A stretch of 64,000 nucleotides of DNA, taken from the NCBI GenBank assembly GCA_040500365.1, contig CP148031.1, positions 2,170,001-2,234,000 of the forward strand. Direction: 5' to 3'. The notes under the pieces are model-generated. The model made no database searches. It was not told the DNA's origin and saw nothing but the letters and a program-made list of their open reading frames with translations. The translations under genes were made by a program, and so were the position numbers. Below are positions 15,418 through 23,793 of the stretch, one piece after another. How positions within the stretch are numbered: position 1 is the stretch's first letter; each line of letters opens with the position of its first letter. This DNA comes from Dehalobacter alkaniphilus (GTDB lineage: Bacteria > Bacillota > Desulfitobacteriia > Desulfitobacteriales > Syntrophobotulaceae).

Positions 15418-16692
15418 CTACTTTCCTTGAGCATCTTTTTCTGCCCTGTATTCTTTGGCTAGAGCCAGAAGTCTTTGACCAATAAATTTAGTATCCGTGA
15501 CATGCTCTTTTCCGTATATTTCAATTCTTTTGCCAATTCCGTCCGGAGTCATCAGCTCTGCCAGACCCTTGCGTAGAATCTCCATGGATTCATCCTCGCG
15601 ATTGCCGCAGAGTAACAGAACGCAAGGCAGGCCGGGCCTCTTCGGAAGCTCTTCCCACAGTACTTTGACAATCGCATTGGCATGGTGCCATTGCTCCTGA
15701 TTCGCCATCATAAAGCCGCCAAGAAGATAACCGTCAATATTGGGCTGCGATAGTACGCACTTGGCAACGCGATAGATTTTTGATCCAACAGGATTGCCGC
15801 TCGTATCGGCATAGTTGGCAGGCTTGAGTCCTACCTGATTCAGCGCATCAAGTCCCATCATCGCCGAACCGCCGCCGATCGGGTGATAGCCAATATAGCC
15901 GGGGCTTACTTCGTCATAACCCATATTCATCAGGAAGCCGGTTCCACGGGCATCTGTTTCTTCAATGCTCCAGCCGATCATATCGAGTTCGGTGACTTCA
16001 CCAGGCAAATCGCGGGCAATTTTAATGCCAAATTCCGGATGACGGCCCACAGAGCTGTTATCAATCTCCATTTTGCAGTCCGCACAGATCAGGCTTCCAT
16101 CCTCCGTCATGACAAACGGATTGATCTCCAGGGTCTGGCAGTCATACTTTTTGTAGACTTGGGACAGCTTCGTCAGGAAAGAAGCAAACTTACTCAATTC
16201 TTTATTTGGAATGCCAGCTCGGACACAAAAATCGATCGCATCGTAAATCTGCAGACCAAAAATAGGGTCGATATTCATCTTAAAAATTAGTTCTTCAGGA
16301 ACACTTTCAATATCCATACCGCCTTCTGAGCTGAACATCAGCATCGGGCAGCGGGCGTCTCTTGCATTGTTAATGACAAATGAACAATAGTATTCTTTTT
16401 TGATCGCCAGTTTCTCCTCAATTAAAACTTGCCTGACAGGGAGTCCTTTGACTGTCTTTGCCAGTATTTCAGCTGCTGCTGCCGAAGCTTCGGACGGAGT
16501 CACGACCAGTTTTACAATACCGGCTTTTCCTCGTCCTCCTGCCTGGACCTGACCTTTGACAGCTACGGACTTGCCAATCCATTCTGCCGCTTGCTGCGCT
16601 TCTTCCGGAGAAGATGCCGACCTGCCCTTCGGTACGGGTATTCCCGCTTTGGCAAGCCATTCCTTACCTTGATACTCTAGAAATTTTGCCAT
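15418..16692 (-). CDS. ATP-grasp acyl-CoA synthetase beta subunit (SucC/MtkA-like)
   Basis: The 424-residue protein begins MAKFLEYQGKEWLAKAGIPVPKG and has the ATP-grasp sequence VAVKGQVQAGGRGKAG, the LEINPFV metal-binding signature and a C-terminal CoA-ligase domain (LLGGFMM, PCVLLLCGN). SucC is usually about 390 residues. ATG 16692 has GGAAGGGA upstream; the longer start at 16716 is less likely. It is the first gene of the beta, ferredoxin, alpha, lyase operon. Malate-CoA ligase or a citryl-CoA synthetase-like activity fits the context, but succinyl-CoA synthetase is not excluded. Confidence 0.85.
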   Translation of the reverse strand: MAKFLEYQGKEWLAKAGIPVPKGRSASSPEEAQQAAEWIGKSVAVKGQVQAGGRGKAGIVKLVVTPSEASAAAAEILAKTVKGLPVRQVLIEEKLAIKKEYYCSFVINNARDARCPMLMFSSEGGMDIESVPEELIFKMNIDPIFGLQIYDAIDFCVRAGIPNKELSKFASFLTKLSQVYKKYDCQTLEINPFVMTEDGSLICADCKMEIDNSSVGRHPEFGIKIARDLPGEVTELDMIGWSIEETDARGTGFLMNMGYDEVSPGYIGYHPIGGGSAMMGLDALNQVGLKPANYADTSGNPVGSKIYRVAKCVLSQPNIDGYLLGGFMMANQEQWHHANAIVKVLWEELPKRPGLPCVLLLCGNREDESMEILRKGLAELMTPDGIGKRIEIYGKEHVTDTKFIGQRLLALAKEYRAEKDAQGK

Positions 16693-16752
16693 CCATAATC
16701 CCTTCCATATCGTCATATTGATTCTAGTACCTTGTATATACTGAATGAAAAC

Positions 16753-16790
16753 TCAAAAAATTAAAGGAATATATGGTTATTCCTTTAATT
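16753..16790 (-). terminator. rnhA terminator
   Basis: Perfect 13-bp stem (16759-16771 with 16778-16790), loop of six bases, and a TTTTTT tract following on the minus strand. It separates rnhA from the thiokinase operon. Confidence 0.85.
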
Positions 16791-16931
16791 GATTGTTCAT
16801 TATTAAAGTAATCTTATGTATCGCTATTAACTTGCCTTATGAATTATTATAACGAAATTATTTGCAAAAACAAGACTAAATAAGCCGAATTGCATGATTT
16901 ATTAGGGAAAAACCAATCTTAAAGAATTTGA

Positions 16932-17378
16932 TCAGGCCAAAGCTTCGGCGATCGCTTTACGGGCAAGTTCGTCACATCGTTCGTTCTCGGGATGTCCTGA
17001 ATGACCTTTGACTTTAACCCAGACAACGTCATGCTTTGCCGTGAGTTCCAGAAGCGATACCCAGAGATCACGGTTTTCAACCGGTTTCTTTTGCGAACTC
17101 TGCCAGCCATTCTTTAGCCAGCGGGAAAGCCAGTCTTGTTCAAATGCATTAATTAAATAGGCACTGTCACTGTGAACCTGGACACTGCAGCTTTCTTTCA
17201 GGGCGGCCAGTCCTTGGACTGCCGCTGTCAGCTCCATGCGCTGATTGGTTGTATTGCCTTCAAAGCCGCTGATCTCTCTTTCATGTTCACCATACTTCAG
17301 GACTGCCGCCCAACCCCCCGGCCCGGGATTGCCTGAACATGCTCCGTCCGTATAAATCTTTACACTTTTTACAGCCAT
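16932..17378 (-). CDS. rnhA: Ribonuclease HI
   Basis: The 148-residue protein has the full RNase HI fold and catalytic set: Asp11 (YTDGACSGNPGPGGW), Glu49 (RMELTA), Asp71 (HSDSAYL) and Asp136 (ERCDELA), with the flexible His in KGHSGHPEN. It removes RNA from RNA-DNA hybrids in the cytoplasm. It lies eight bases after the acetyltransferase gene and ends at a strong terminator, so it is the last gene of that unit. Confidence 0.97.
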   Translation of the reverse strand: MAVKSVKIYTDGACSGNPGPGGWAAVLKYGEHEREISGFEGNTTNQRMELTAAVQGLAALKESCSVQVHSDSAYLINAFEQDWLSRWLKNGWQSSQKKPVENRDLWVSLLELTAKHDVVWVKVKGHSGHPENERCDELARKAIAEALA

Positions 17379-17386
17379 TGAACCCC

Positions 17387-17845
17387 CTATTTTAAGTAAA
17401 GAATCAGAGCATTTTCATCACAATTAGGAAACTTAACACAATTGATGCATTCTTTCCAGACCTTATGGGGCATTGAATCCTTTTCAGTAATTTCGAATCC
17501 CATATGCTTGAAGAAATCTACCTGATACGTCAGGGTAAATACCTTGGGGCAATGAAGCTCTCTGGCCTCCTCCAAAAGAAGCTCAACAATCTTGCGGCCT
17601 AACCCTTTCCCCCTGTAGCTTTCCTCAACCGCCAGTGCCCTGATCTCAGCGAGATCGTCCCAGGTTATATGTAAAGCGCCGGTTCCGACGATCCGGTCAT
17701 CCTCTACCGCTACAATGACCTCCCTGATTCCTTCATACAGCGCACTTCGGGTTCTGGGGAGCATGAGTCCCTGTTCTGCATAATAATTGATCAGGCTAAT
17801 AATGTCTTCCACATCACTTAGCTTTGCATGTCTATAGGTTACCAT
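17387..17845 (-). CDS. argA: GNAT acetyltransferase, short ArgA-like N-acetylglutamate synthase
   Basis: The 152-residue GNAT protein carries the acetyl-CoA pyrophosphate loop SYRGKGLGRKIV and the regions LAEIRALAVEE and FFKHMGFEITEKDSMPHKVWKECINC, which are typical of the short clostridial N-acetylglutamate synthases that start arginine synthesis. The start at 17845 has AAAGGAG; the longer frame does not. No other arginine genes are nearby, so the substrate call rests on family resemblance alone. Confidence 0.75.
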   Translation of the reverse strand: MVTYRHAKLSDVEDIISLINYYAEQGLMLPRTRSALYEGIREVIVAVEDDRIVGTGALHITWDDLAEIRALAVEESYRGKGLGRKIVELLLEEARELHCPKVFTLTYQVDFFKHMGFEITEKDSMPHKVWKECINCVKFPNCDENALILYLK

Positions 17846-17891
17846 CTTTTCTCCTTTATCTGTCCATGTTTCCCGACAAATGATGGAATGA

Positions 17892-18458
17892 TCAGATCCG
17901 GTACCGGGCAACTGTCAGGTATTGCCGAATGCCATTCTCCACTTTGCTTTGCATTAAAGCATAATGGACGGCAATCTCTTTAAGATCAAGCGTATTGCCC
18001 CAATTTAGGATATTTTGGTCGATACCCTTGATGCCGCCGCTCGCTAAGGTAAGATGAGGTTTAAAAGGTCTGGTATCAGGCGGTGCTCCAAATTGGCTCG
18101 TCGCCTGCTGGATCTGCTTTTGCAGCTGAATCAGCTTCGGTTCTTTTCTTATCCCGGCCCATAGTATCCGGGGCTGTATGATATTCGGGAATACACCAAG
18201 GGAATCAAAAGCAATCGCAAATTCACCGATATGTCCCGAAACACCCGCCAGGGTCTGTTTCAAAGCATCAAGATCCTTTTCTTCCACTTCTTCTAAAAAA
18301 CGCAGCGTCAGGTGCAAGTTATCACGTCTGCGCCAATAGCCGCGAAGACCTTTAACCTTAAGTTCATCCTGCCATTTTTCGAATTGTTCAAGACTCTGTT
18401 CACTAAAATTCAGGCTGATAAATAATCGCATGCAGCATAACTCCATCGTATGTGGCAT
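17892..18458 (-). CDS. thpR: RNA 2',3'-cyclic phosphodiesterase (2H/LigT family)
   Basis: Two HxTx motifs, HLTLRFL (about 45) and HLTLAS (about 140), mark the 2H phosphoesterase fold. It opens cyclic phosphates on RNA and is also called a 2'-5' RNA ligase. ATG 18458 has AAGGAG four bases upstream. The family's usual opening, MRLFISLNF, begins at an in-frame ATG at 18431 with GGAG nine bases away, so either start is possible. The 3' end overlaps the untranslated lead of the acetyltransferase gene. Confidence 0.9.
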   Translation of the reverse strand: MPHTMELCCMRLFISLNFSEQSLEQFEKWQDELKVKGLRGYWRRRDNLHLTLRFLEEVEEKDLDALKQTLAGVSGHIGEFAIAFDSLGVFPNIIQPRILWAGIRKEPKLIQLQKQIQQATSQFGAPPDTRPFKPHLTLASGGIKGIDQNILNWGNTLDLKEIAVHYALMQSKVENGIRQYLTVARYRI

Positions 18459-18479
18459 TTTCTCCTTACAACAATCTTA

Positions 18480-19703
18480 CTATGCATCCATGCCGAATGC
18501 AATGAAGTTATCTTTTACTCCTTTAAAGCCCTCCGTCCGCCATTCTTTGGGCATGATGATCAATGGATATTTATCGGGCTGCTTCAGCCAGGATTGGCAC
18601 AGACGCAATTCTTCCATGTAATCGGCTTCGCAAAAAAGGAATATTTTGTAGTTCCACTCCAGTTGCGGATATCCCGGGAAACCTTGATGATGCTTCGCAT
18701 AGTTTTCAAAAGCTGAAAATACCAGCAGCGTTTGTACAACTTTTAGCGATGGTTTCTCCAGAACAGGCTTAATAATCCTAATAGATTGATCCCGTTGGAA
18801 AAAATACAGTTGCCGGCTTTCAATCAAATCACTGAAGTCTCTTGGATACCAGGGAACTTCCAGGTACTTTCCAAAATATTGGGGGATGAATTCCCTGTCA
18901 TAGATTATCTTAAGATCTAATAATTCCCTGGAATCAAGGCTACCATTTATCTCCATATTCTCCAGCAGTTCCAGTATCCCGTTAATGGCTCTGCAAAATT
19001 CATCATTAAGATTTCCGGAGAAATCGACCCACCCCAACTTTAGAAATTTGGAAGCAATATTTTTATTCCTGGTCCATTTTACTTTGGTAGACAGTTCAAA
19101 CTTGTTCCCTTTCTTTTTAAACTCGGCAATTTGAATATTTCCCCAGCAATAGGTGATTTTGTTCTTTTCGGATACTGCCCGGACTCTTCTCTTGGCCAGG
19201 CTTTCAAAATAGTGGTTGATCACCGTCAGATGATTCCAGGCCACTGGATTTAATTCTCTTTGCCAGTGTTCCCAACCGGGGCGCAGTTCTCCTGTATCCA
19301 ACCGAAAAAAACCTTTATCGTAATCTTTTTCTGCCAGAACATACAAATTTGGGGTCAATTTTTCCCGCCAAAAAACCGTCCTGGCAAACAGCATGCCTCC
19401 TATTTGAGAAACCGCACCTAAAAATACAGGAGAAAATTCTTTTGCCACATAATAAATCAAAGTCCTGCTGCCATTTCCTAGATGTCCTCCCCACAGAATC
19501 CCGCCCAAAAGAAAGTCTTCCTCCCTGTAGACTCCCTGCGCAGCGATGATTCCAACTCTGAAACTGATATCCCCGGCACTGAAATAATCAAACTGGGAAG
19601 GCAGATGCCAACCTTTCCTGACTTCTTCTGGACATTCTTCCCATCCGGATACACTGAAAATGTCCGGATTAGCATCCCATAATTCCTTCCATTTTATGTT
19701 CAA
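18480..19703 (-). CDS. Unrecognised 407-residue soluble protein with TTG start
   Basis: I do not recognise this family. The best start is TTG at 19703, with GGGAGG seven bases before it; the frame extends to 19784 without a comparable site. The protein opens NIKWKELWDANPDIFSVSGWEE, is rich in Trp, Tyr and Phe, and has no membrane segment, signal peptide or known motif. It ends just before thpR with the same orientation, so it may be co-transcribed with thpR, argA and rnhA. A possible role in that RNA-related group is only a guess from position. Confidence 0.7.
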   Translation of the reverse strand: MNIKWKELWDANPDIFSVSGWEECPEEVRKGWHLPSQFDYFSAGDISFRVGIIAAQGVYREEDFLLGGILWGGHLGNGSRTLIYYVAKEFSPVFLGAVSQIGGMLFARTVFWREKLTPNLYVLAEKDYDKGFFRLDTGELRPGWEHWQRELNPVAWNHLTVINHYFESLAKRRVRAVSEKNKITYCWGNIQIAEFKKKGNKFELSTKVKWTRNKNIASKFLKLGWVDFSGNLNDEFCRAINGILELLENMEINGSLDSRELLDLKIIYDREFIPQYFGKYLEVPWYPRDFSDLIESRQLYFFQRDQSIRIIKPVLEKPSLKVVQTLLVFSAFENYAKHHQGFPGYPQLEWNYKIFLFCEADYMEELRLCQSWLKQPDKYPLIIMPKEWRTEGFKGVKDNFIAFGMDA

Positions 19704-19791
19704 GTCAAATCCTCCCTTTACAAGCTGTTTTTTTATTATTACGCTTGATAAAGGCAGGAAATGACAAGGTATCTTTTCAATCATAAAATTA

Positions 19792-19822
19792 TAAAAAAAA
19801 TTAACCCGGCAACCCCCGGGTT
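19792..19822 (-). terminator. phoU terminator
   Basis: AACCCGG and CCGGGTT stem at 19803-19822 followed on the minus strand by an eight-base T tract, 49 bp past the phoU stop. Confidence 0.85.
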
Positions 19823-19870
19823 CTTTAGCTGATGATCAAGATAGAATATAGAACTCATGTATATTTCTAT

Positions 19871-20524
19871 CTATTTGTTTAAATTTTCTCTAACACCTAA
19901 TTGCATATAAATGACTTCTTCCCCGATATTCGTACAGTAATCGCCGATTCTTTCGATATAGCGGGTCGCTAGAAGCAGGTAGACCGCCTGGCCCGATATT
20001 GCCGAGTCTTTCGCCATCATCTCATTCAATTCGTTAAAAATCAATTTATAGTAATGATCCACTTTGTGGTCAGTCTCAGCCAGAGACCGTGCAAGTTCAA
20101 CATCTTCACAGATAAAAGCCTGGACGGCCGTACGCATCATTTGGACTGCTATCTCAGCCATTTTCGGCATGTCAATCAACGGCTTGATCAGTGGATCTGG
20201 TCCGATCCGCAAGGATACTTTGGCAATATCGACAGATAAATCGCCCATTCTTTCCAGAGAGGAAATGATTTTATAGCTTGCAACAATATTACGGAGATCT
20301 GAGGCAAACGGCTGCTGGGTTGCAACAAGGTGGGTACAGAGCAGTTCGATATCCTGCTCAGAATCATTGATCTGGCCGTCATCGCTGATGACCTTTTCCG
20401 CCAGAGCCATATCCCTATTCTTCAAGCTTTCCATGGCCTGTTCTAGCGCTTTCTCAACTAACACGCTCATCTCTACTATTTTTTTCTTCAGCTCCTGAAG
20501 CTGGGCTTCAAATTTATGGCGCAT
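19871..20524 (-). CDS. phoU: Phosphate transport regulator PhoU
   Basis: The 217-residue all-helical protein has two PhoU repeats with the metal-binding signatures ISSLERMGDLSVDIAK (about 87) and TRYIERIGDYCTNIGEEV (about 187). PhoU links the Pst phosphate transporter to PhoR signalling. No pst or phoR genes lie next to it; it is a single-gene unit closed by a terminator. Confidence 0.95.
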   Translation of the reverse strand: MRHKFEAQLQELKKKIVEMSVLVEKALEQAMESLKNRDMALAEKVISDDGQINDSEQDIELLCTHLVATQQPFASDLRNIVASYKIISSLERMGDLSVDIAKVSLRIGPDPLIKPLIDMPKMAEIAVQMMRTAVQAFICEDVELARSLAETDHKVDHYYKLIFNELNEMMAKDSAISGQAVYLLLATRYIERIGDYCTNIGEEVIYMQLGVRENLNK

Positions 20525-20747
20525 CGTATCCCCCCGGGTGTGACTTCATCTGCAAAATGTGTAATGTAATACAAAATAGCATAACCTAATGTCCAAATGA
20601 TGACAATAGAATTTACTTAAAAAGAAAGCTATCTAGGATGATCCATGATTATGCCTAAGCTTATTAAGGCACTAGAAATTATAAATCGTAAGGGTATAAT
20701 AGAATAAGAATAAGAATGAGATTAAAGTCAAAATAAAAAGGAACTGA

Positions 20748-21263
20748 ATGATGTTCTATCGGATCAAACAATTACGCAGTGCGCTGCACCCGGTTGTAAA
20801 TGAGAATGAATACTCCTGGCTAAATACCGTACTGTCGGAGCGGGAAAGACAGCTGTTTCTGAAGCAGACCCTTACAGAGCAGAGGCATGCACTCGATGTC
20901 GCTCGGGATATTCAGGAACAAAGCAGTCTTATAGAAAATGGTTATGGAAAAGAAATTTACCGTAACCTATTAAGTGGTGCGCTTCTCCATGACTGCGGAA
21001 AATCAGTGATCCATCTGCTTCTGTGGCAGAGGATATTTATTGTTGTCTTTGATTATTTACCGGAACGGATCAAAAACATCATCCGCCAAAGCAAATCAGT
21101 TTTCGTCAAGACGCTGGTGATTTACACACAGCATCCTGCCTGGGGGAAACGGCTGGCTGCCCGGGCAGGACTCTCTCCGGAAATCCAGCGCTTAATCCAA
21201 AACCACCATACCCCACAAAATTCTATGGAAGAAATCCTTCACCAAGCCGACAACCGGCACTAG
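20748..21263 (+). CDS. HD-domain phosphohydrolase
   Basis: The 171-residue protein has an HD signature: RHALDVARDI (about 46), the metal-binding LLHDCGKS (about 79-86), THPAWGKRLA-like residues QHPAWG (about 127) and NHH near 149. Such domains hydrolyse nucleotides or other phosphates; the substrate is unknown. AAAAAGGAAC precedes its ATG. It is the only plus-strand gene in this block and stands alone, divergent from phoU. Confidence 0.8.
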   Translation: MMFYRIKQLRSALHPVVNENEYSWLNTVLSERERQLFLKQTLTEQRHALDVARDIQEQSSLIENGYGKEIYRNLLSGALLHDCGKSVIHLLLWQRIFIVVFDYLPERIKNIIRQSKSVFVKTLVIYTQHPAWGKRLAARAGLSPEIQRLIQNHHTPQNSMEEILHQADNRH

Positions 21264-21337
21264 TTTTAAAGTTACCTGTACAGCAATTCCAAAGTAACTT
21301 GAACTATTAAAACAAGCTTTCACAAACTACAGACTAC

Positions 21338-21417
21338 GTTTCCGCAATGGATGGCAAGGAGCGACAAGCCACGGAGGATGATGCAACTTGCCGAAAGCAG
21401 CCATCCATTACGGAGAC
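21338..21417. repeat. Imperfect inverted repeat with TGGATGGC arms
   Basis: The left arm at 21338-21354 (TTTCCGCAATGGATGGC) pairs with 21400-21417 (GCCATCCATTACGGAGA) with few mismatches. The interior GGATGGCAAGGAGCGACAA resembles GGATGGCAAGATGCGACAA at 54813-54831 in the rRNA spacer. Confidence 0.6.
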
Positions 21418-21443
21418 TAACCCGAGCAAAGACTTTATACTGC

Positions 21444-21698
21444 TTATTCTTTCAAATAATCCTTAAATTCATATAATTCAAAATCCTGCGAATAAACCGA
21501 TTTATGCTGGTTTATTTTTTTATATTTCTGAAGATGTCTGCTTTTTTGATCTAGCTTTTGCGTAAGGATCTTATTTTCCTTTTCAATCTGCTCAAGCAGG
21601 TCCATGAGGACTCTCCTGCTTAAACGCAGATTATCAAGCTGTTTTTCCAGTTCCATAATTCTATGAGTCAACAGGACGGTTTCCTCATTCGTACTCAA
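21444..21698 (-). CDS. Small coiled-coil protein of unknown function
   Basis: This 84-residue, charge-rich helical protein has heptad-like leucines over residues 10-60 (MELEKQLDNLRLS, LLEQIEKENKILTQKL). It starts at TTG 21698 with GGGAG eight bases upstream. There is no signal peptide or domain I recognise. It lies downstream of the aminotransferase on the same strand and could be its operon partner. Confidence 0.6.
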   Translation of the reverse strand: MSTNEETVLLTHRIMELEKQLDNLRLSRRVLMDLLEQIEKENKILTQKLDQKSRHLQKYKKINQHKSVYSQDFELYEFKDYLKE

Positions 21699-21761
21699 AC
21701 TTTCATCTCCCGGAACAGAATTATATTCTTATACAACTATTCTATACGCTTCAGATTGTTT

Positions 21762-22931
21762 TTAATCCTTCCCGGCTAAAAAAGTTCCAACCCTCTGAAC
21801 CGCTTCCTGAAGCTTCGTCTCATCCTGAACCAGGCCAACCCTGACATATCCCTCGCCATACCGGCCAAAGGCAATGCCCGGCACGACAAGAACGCCAGCC
21901 TCGCTGGCCAGTTCAAACGCAAAGGATAATGAATCCTGCTTCGTGGGCACCGGGGCCCAGACGAACATGGATCCTTTGGGCCTGTTCATCTTCCAGCCGG
22001 CTCTGGCACATCCGTCGACCCAGATATCCCTTCTGTTTTTATAAGTCTGCTGATTGGCGAGGATGGTCTGATCACCGCCGCTTAAGACCGCAGCTCCGGC
22101 CTTCAATACAGGCTGAAAACTCCCATAGTCAATATTGGATTTGATGGTTTCCAGTGCTCTGATGACTTCTTTATTGCCTACCACAAAGCCAAGTCTCACT
22201 CCGGCCATATTATACGACTTGGAAAGGGAATGAAACTCTACCCCTACGTCCTTTGCTCCTTTGGCCTGCAGGAAGCTTGATGGCCTGTAGCCGTCAAAAG
22301 CCAGTTCCGTATAGGCCGCATCATGACAAACCACAATTTCATGTTTGGAGGCAAACCTGACGACTTCATTAAAGAAAGTCTCCGGTGCAACTGCAGCGGT
22401 TGGATTATTAGGATAGTTAAGGACCATCAGTTTAGCCCGGTCAGCGGTCTGGGGGGCGATCCGATTAAGGTCCGGCAGAAAATCGTTCGTTTCCAATAAC
22501 GGCAGTACAACCTTTTCACCTTCGACCAGCGCCAATCCGTCTGAATAAATCGGATAACCAGGATCAGGGATGAAAGCAGCGTCGCCTTTATCAATAAACG
22601 CCCAGAAAATATGCGTTAGACCGTCCTGGGAGCCCATGACCGGAAGCACTTCCGTCGCAGGATCAATATCGACGTTAAATCTTCTTTTATACCATAATGA
22701 GCAAGCTTCCCGGAACTCCGGAATTCCTCTGGTCAGTGTATAACCATACGCCTTTTCATCGAGGCTCTGCTCACTAATTATTTTTCTGATCTCAAGGGAC
22801 GGAGGCAAATCAGGGCTCCCTACACTTAGATCAATTAGCGTTTTGCCTTCACGTTTGACCTCTTCTTTCAATGACGCCAATTGTGAAAAAATGGATGTTT
22901 GCAGACTTCCCATTCTTACTGCGAGCTTCAT
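21762..22931 (-). CDS. Class I/II aminotransferase, LL-diaminopimelate aminotransferase-like
   Basis: The 389-residue PLP enzyme shows the fold type I marks: DLSVGSPDLPP, NYPNNPTA (about 172), HDAAYTEL, and the PLP lysine in HSLSKSYNMAGVRLG (about 238). It resembles the DapL-type group that makes LL-diaminopimelate for lysine and peptidoglycan, but that subgroup overlaps with aspartate and alanine aminotransferases. Its ATG overlaps the stop of the PHP gene by four bases (ATGA), so the two are translationally coupled. Confidence 0.8.
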   Translation of the reverse strand: MKLAVRMGSLQTSIFSQLASLKEEVKREGKTLIDLSVGSPDLPPSLEIRKIISEQSLDEKAYGYTLTRGIPEFREACSLWYKRRFNVDIDPATEVLPVMGSQDGLTHIFWAFIDKGDAAFIPDPGYPIYSDGLALVEGEKVVLPLLETNDFLPDLNRIAPQTADRAKLMVLNYPNNPTAAVAPETFFNEVVRFASKHEIVVCHDAAYTELAFDGYRPSSFLQAKGAKDVGVEFHSLSKSYNMAGVRLGFVVGNKEVIRALETIKSNIDYGSFQPVLKAGAAVLSGGDQTILANQQTYKNRRDIWVDGCARAGWKMNRPKGSMFVWAPVPTKQDSLSFAFELASEAGVLVVPGIAFGRYGEGYVRVGLVQDETKLQEAVQRVGTFLAGKD

Positions 22932-23770
22932 GTCTTCTTCCTCCTCAGCTGCTCAATTTGTTGAATGACCCCCATACCAACTCCCCAAGAGCCTAATTCT
23001 ATGCCAGGCTTAATCGCATGACCATGAAAATCAGATCCGCCTGTAATCAGAAGGCTCTTTCTTTCTGCCAGTGCTTTAAAGTAATTTCGTTCCTCCGCAC
23101 CGTGGTCGGGATGATAGACTTCAATCCCCTGCAGCCCGGAGTCGACCCAGGCGGCAATCTCGGGTTCTGTACATTGGCTGCCCGGATGCGCAAGCACGGC
23201 TACGCCTCCGGCTTCTCTTATAATTGTAATAGCTTCGACAGGATCAAGCTTATATCGGGGAACGTAAGCTGGCCTTCCTATCTTTAAAAATCTCTCAAAA
23301 GCGTCTTTCAGATTGGCGGCATACCCGTGCCTGATCATGGCCTGAGCCACATGGGGGCGGCCGACAGAATCCCCATTGACAAACTGACTTACTTCCTCAA
23401 ATGTCAGGGTGATTCCGAGCTGTTCCAGCTTCTGAAGTATCTTTCTTATTCTTTGCACTCTTTTTTCCCGCAGTTCCTGCAACCTGGTATGAAGAACCTC
23501 ATTGCCCTCCTGTAACTCATACCCGAGGATATGGACTTCCTTGCCCGCCCAGTCGGTGTTGATCTCTATGCCTTTAACCAGACAGAGCCCCGTCTCAGCT
23601 ACAGCCTGTTCTGCCTCCGCCCAGCCATTAATGGTATCATGGTCCGTGATGGCCAAAGCTTTCAATCCGACTTCTGCCGCAGACTTAACGACTTCTTCCG
23701 GTGTAAGGATCCCGTCTGAAGCAGTCGTATGACAATGCAGGTCGGCCTCAAATCTTGTCTGGTATTTCAT
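22928..23770 (-). CDS. PHP-domain phosphoesterase
   Basis: The 280-residue protein has PHP metal motifs DLHCHTTASDG (about 10), ITDHDT (about 43), VLAHPGS (about 190) and GGSDFHG (about 247). The family includes 3',5'-nucleoside bisphosphate phosphatases and RNA exonucleases; this arrangement with an insert of about 100 residues after ITDHDT matches that group. ATG 23770 with AGAGGT upstream is chosen, which avoids overlap with the dipeptidase gene. Confidence 0.88.
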   Translation of the reverse strand: MKYQTRFEADLHCHTTASDGILTPEEVVKSAAEVGLKALAITDHDTINGWAEAEQAVAETGLCLVKGIEINTDWAGKEVHILGYELQEGNEVLHTRLQELREKRVQRIRKILQKLEQLGITLTFEEVSQFVNGDSVGRPHVAQAMIRHGYAANLKDAFERFLKIGRPAYVPRYKLDPVEAITIIREAGGVAVLAHPGSQCTEPEIAAWVDSGLQGIEVYHPDHGAEERNYFKALAERKSLLITGGSDFHGHAIKPGIELGSWGVGMGVIQQIEQLRRKKT

Positions 23771-23793
23771 GATATGTTTACCTCTAAGAATTT

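Noticed and set aside
14117..16692. Plain succinyl-CoA synthetase (sucCD)
   Set aside because: The fold is the same, but linkage to a CitE-type lyase and a ferredoxin and the longer beta subunit make a TCA-cycle assignment unsafe. It is kept as one alternative.
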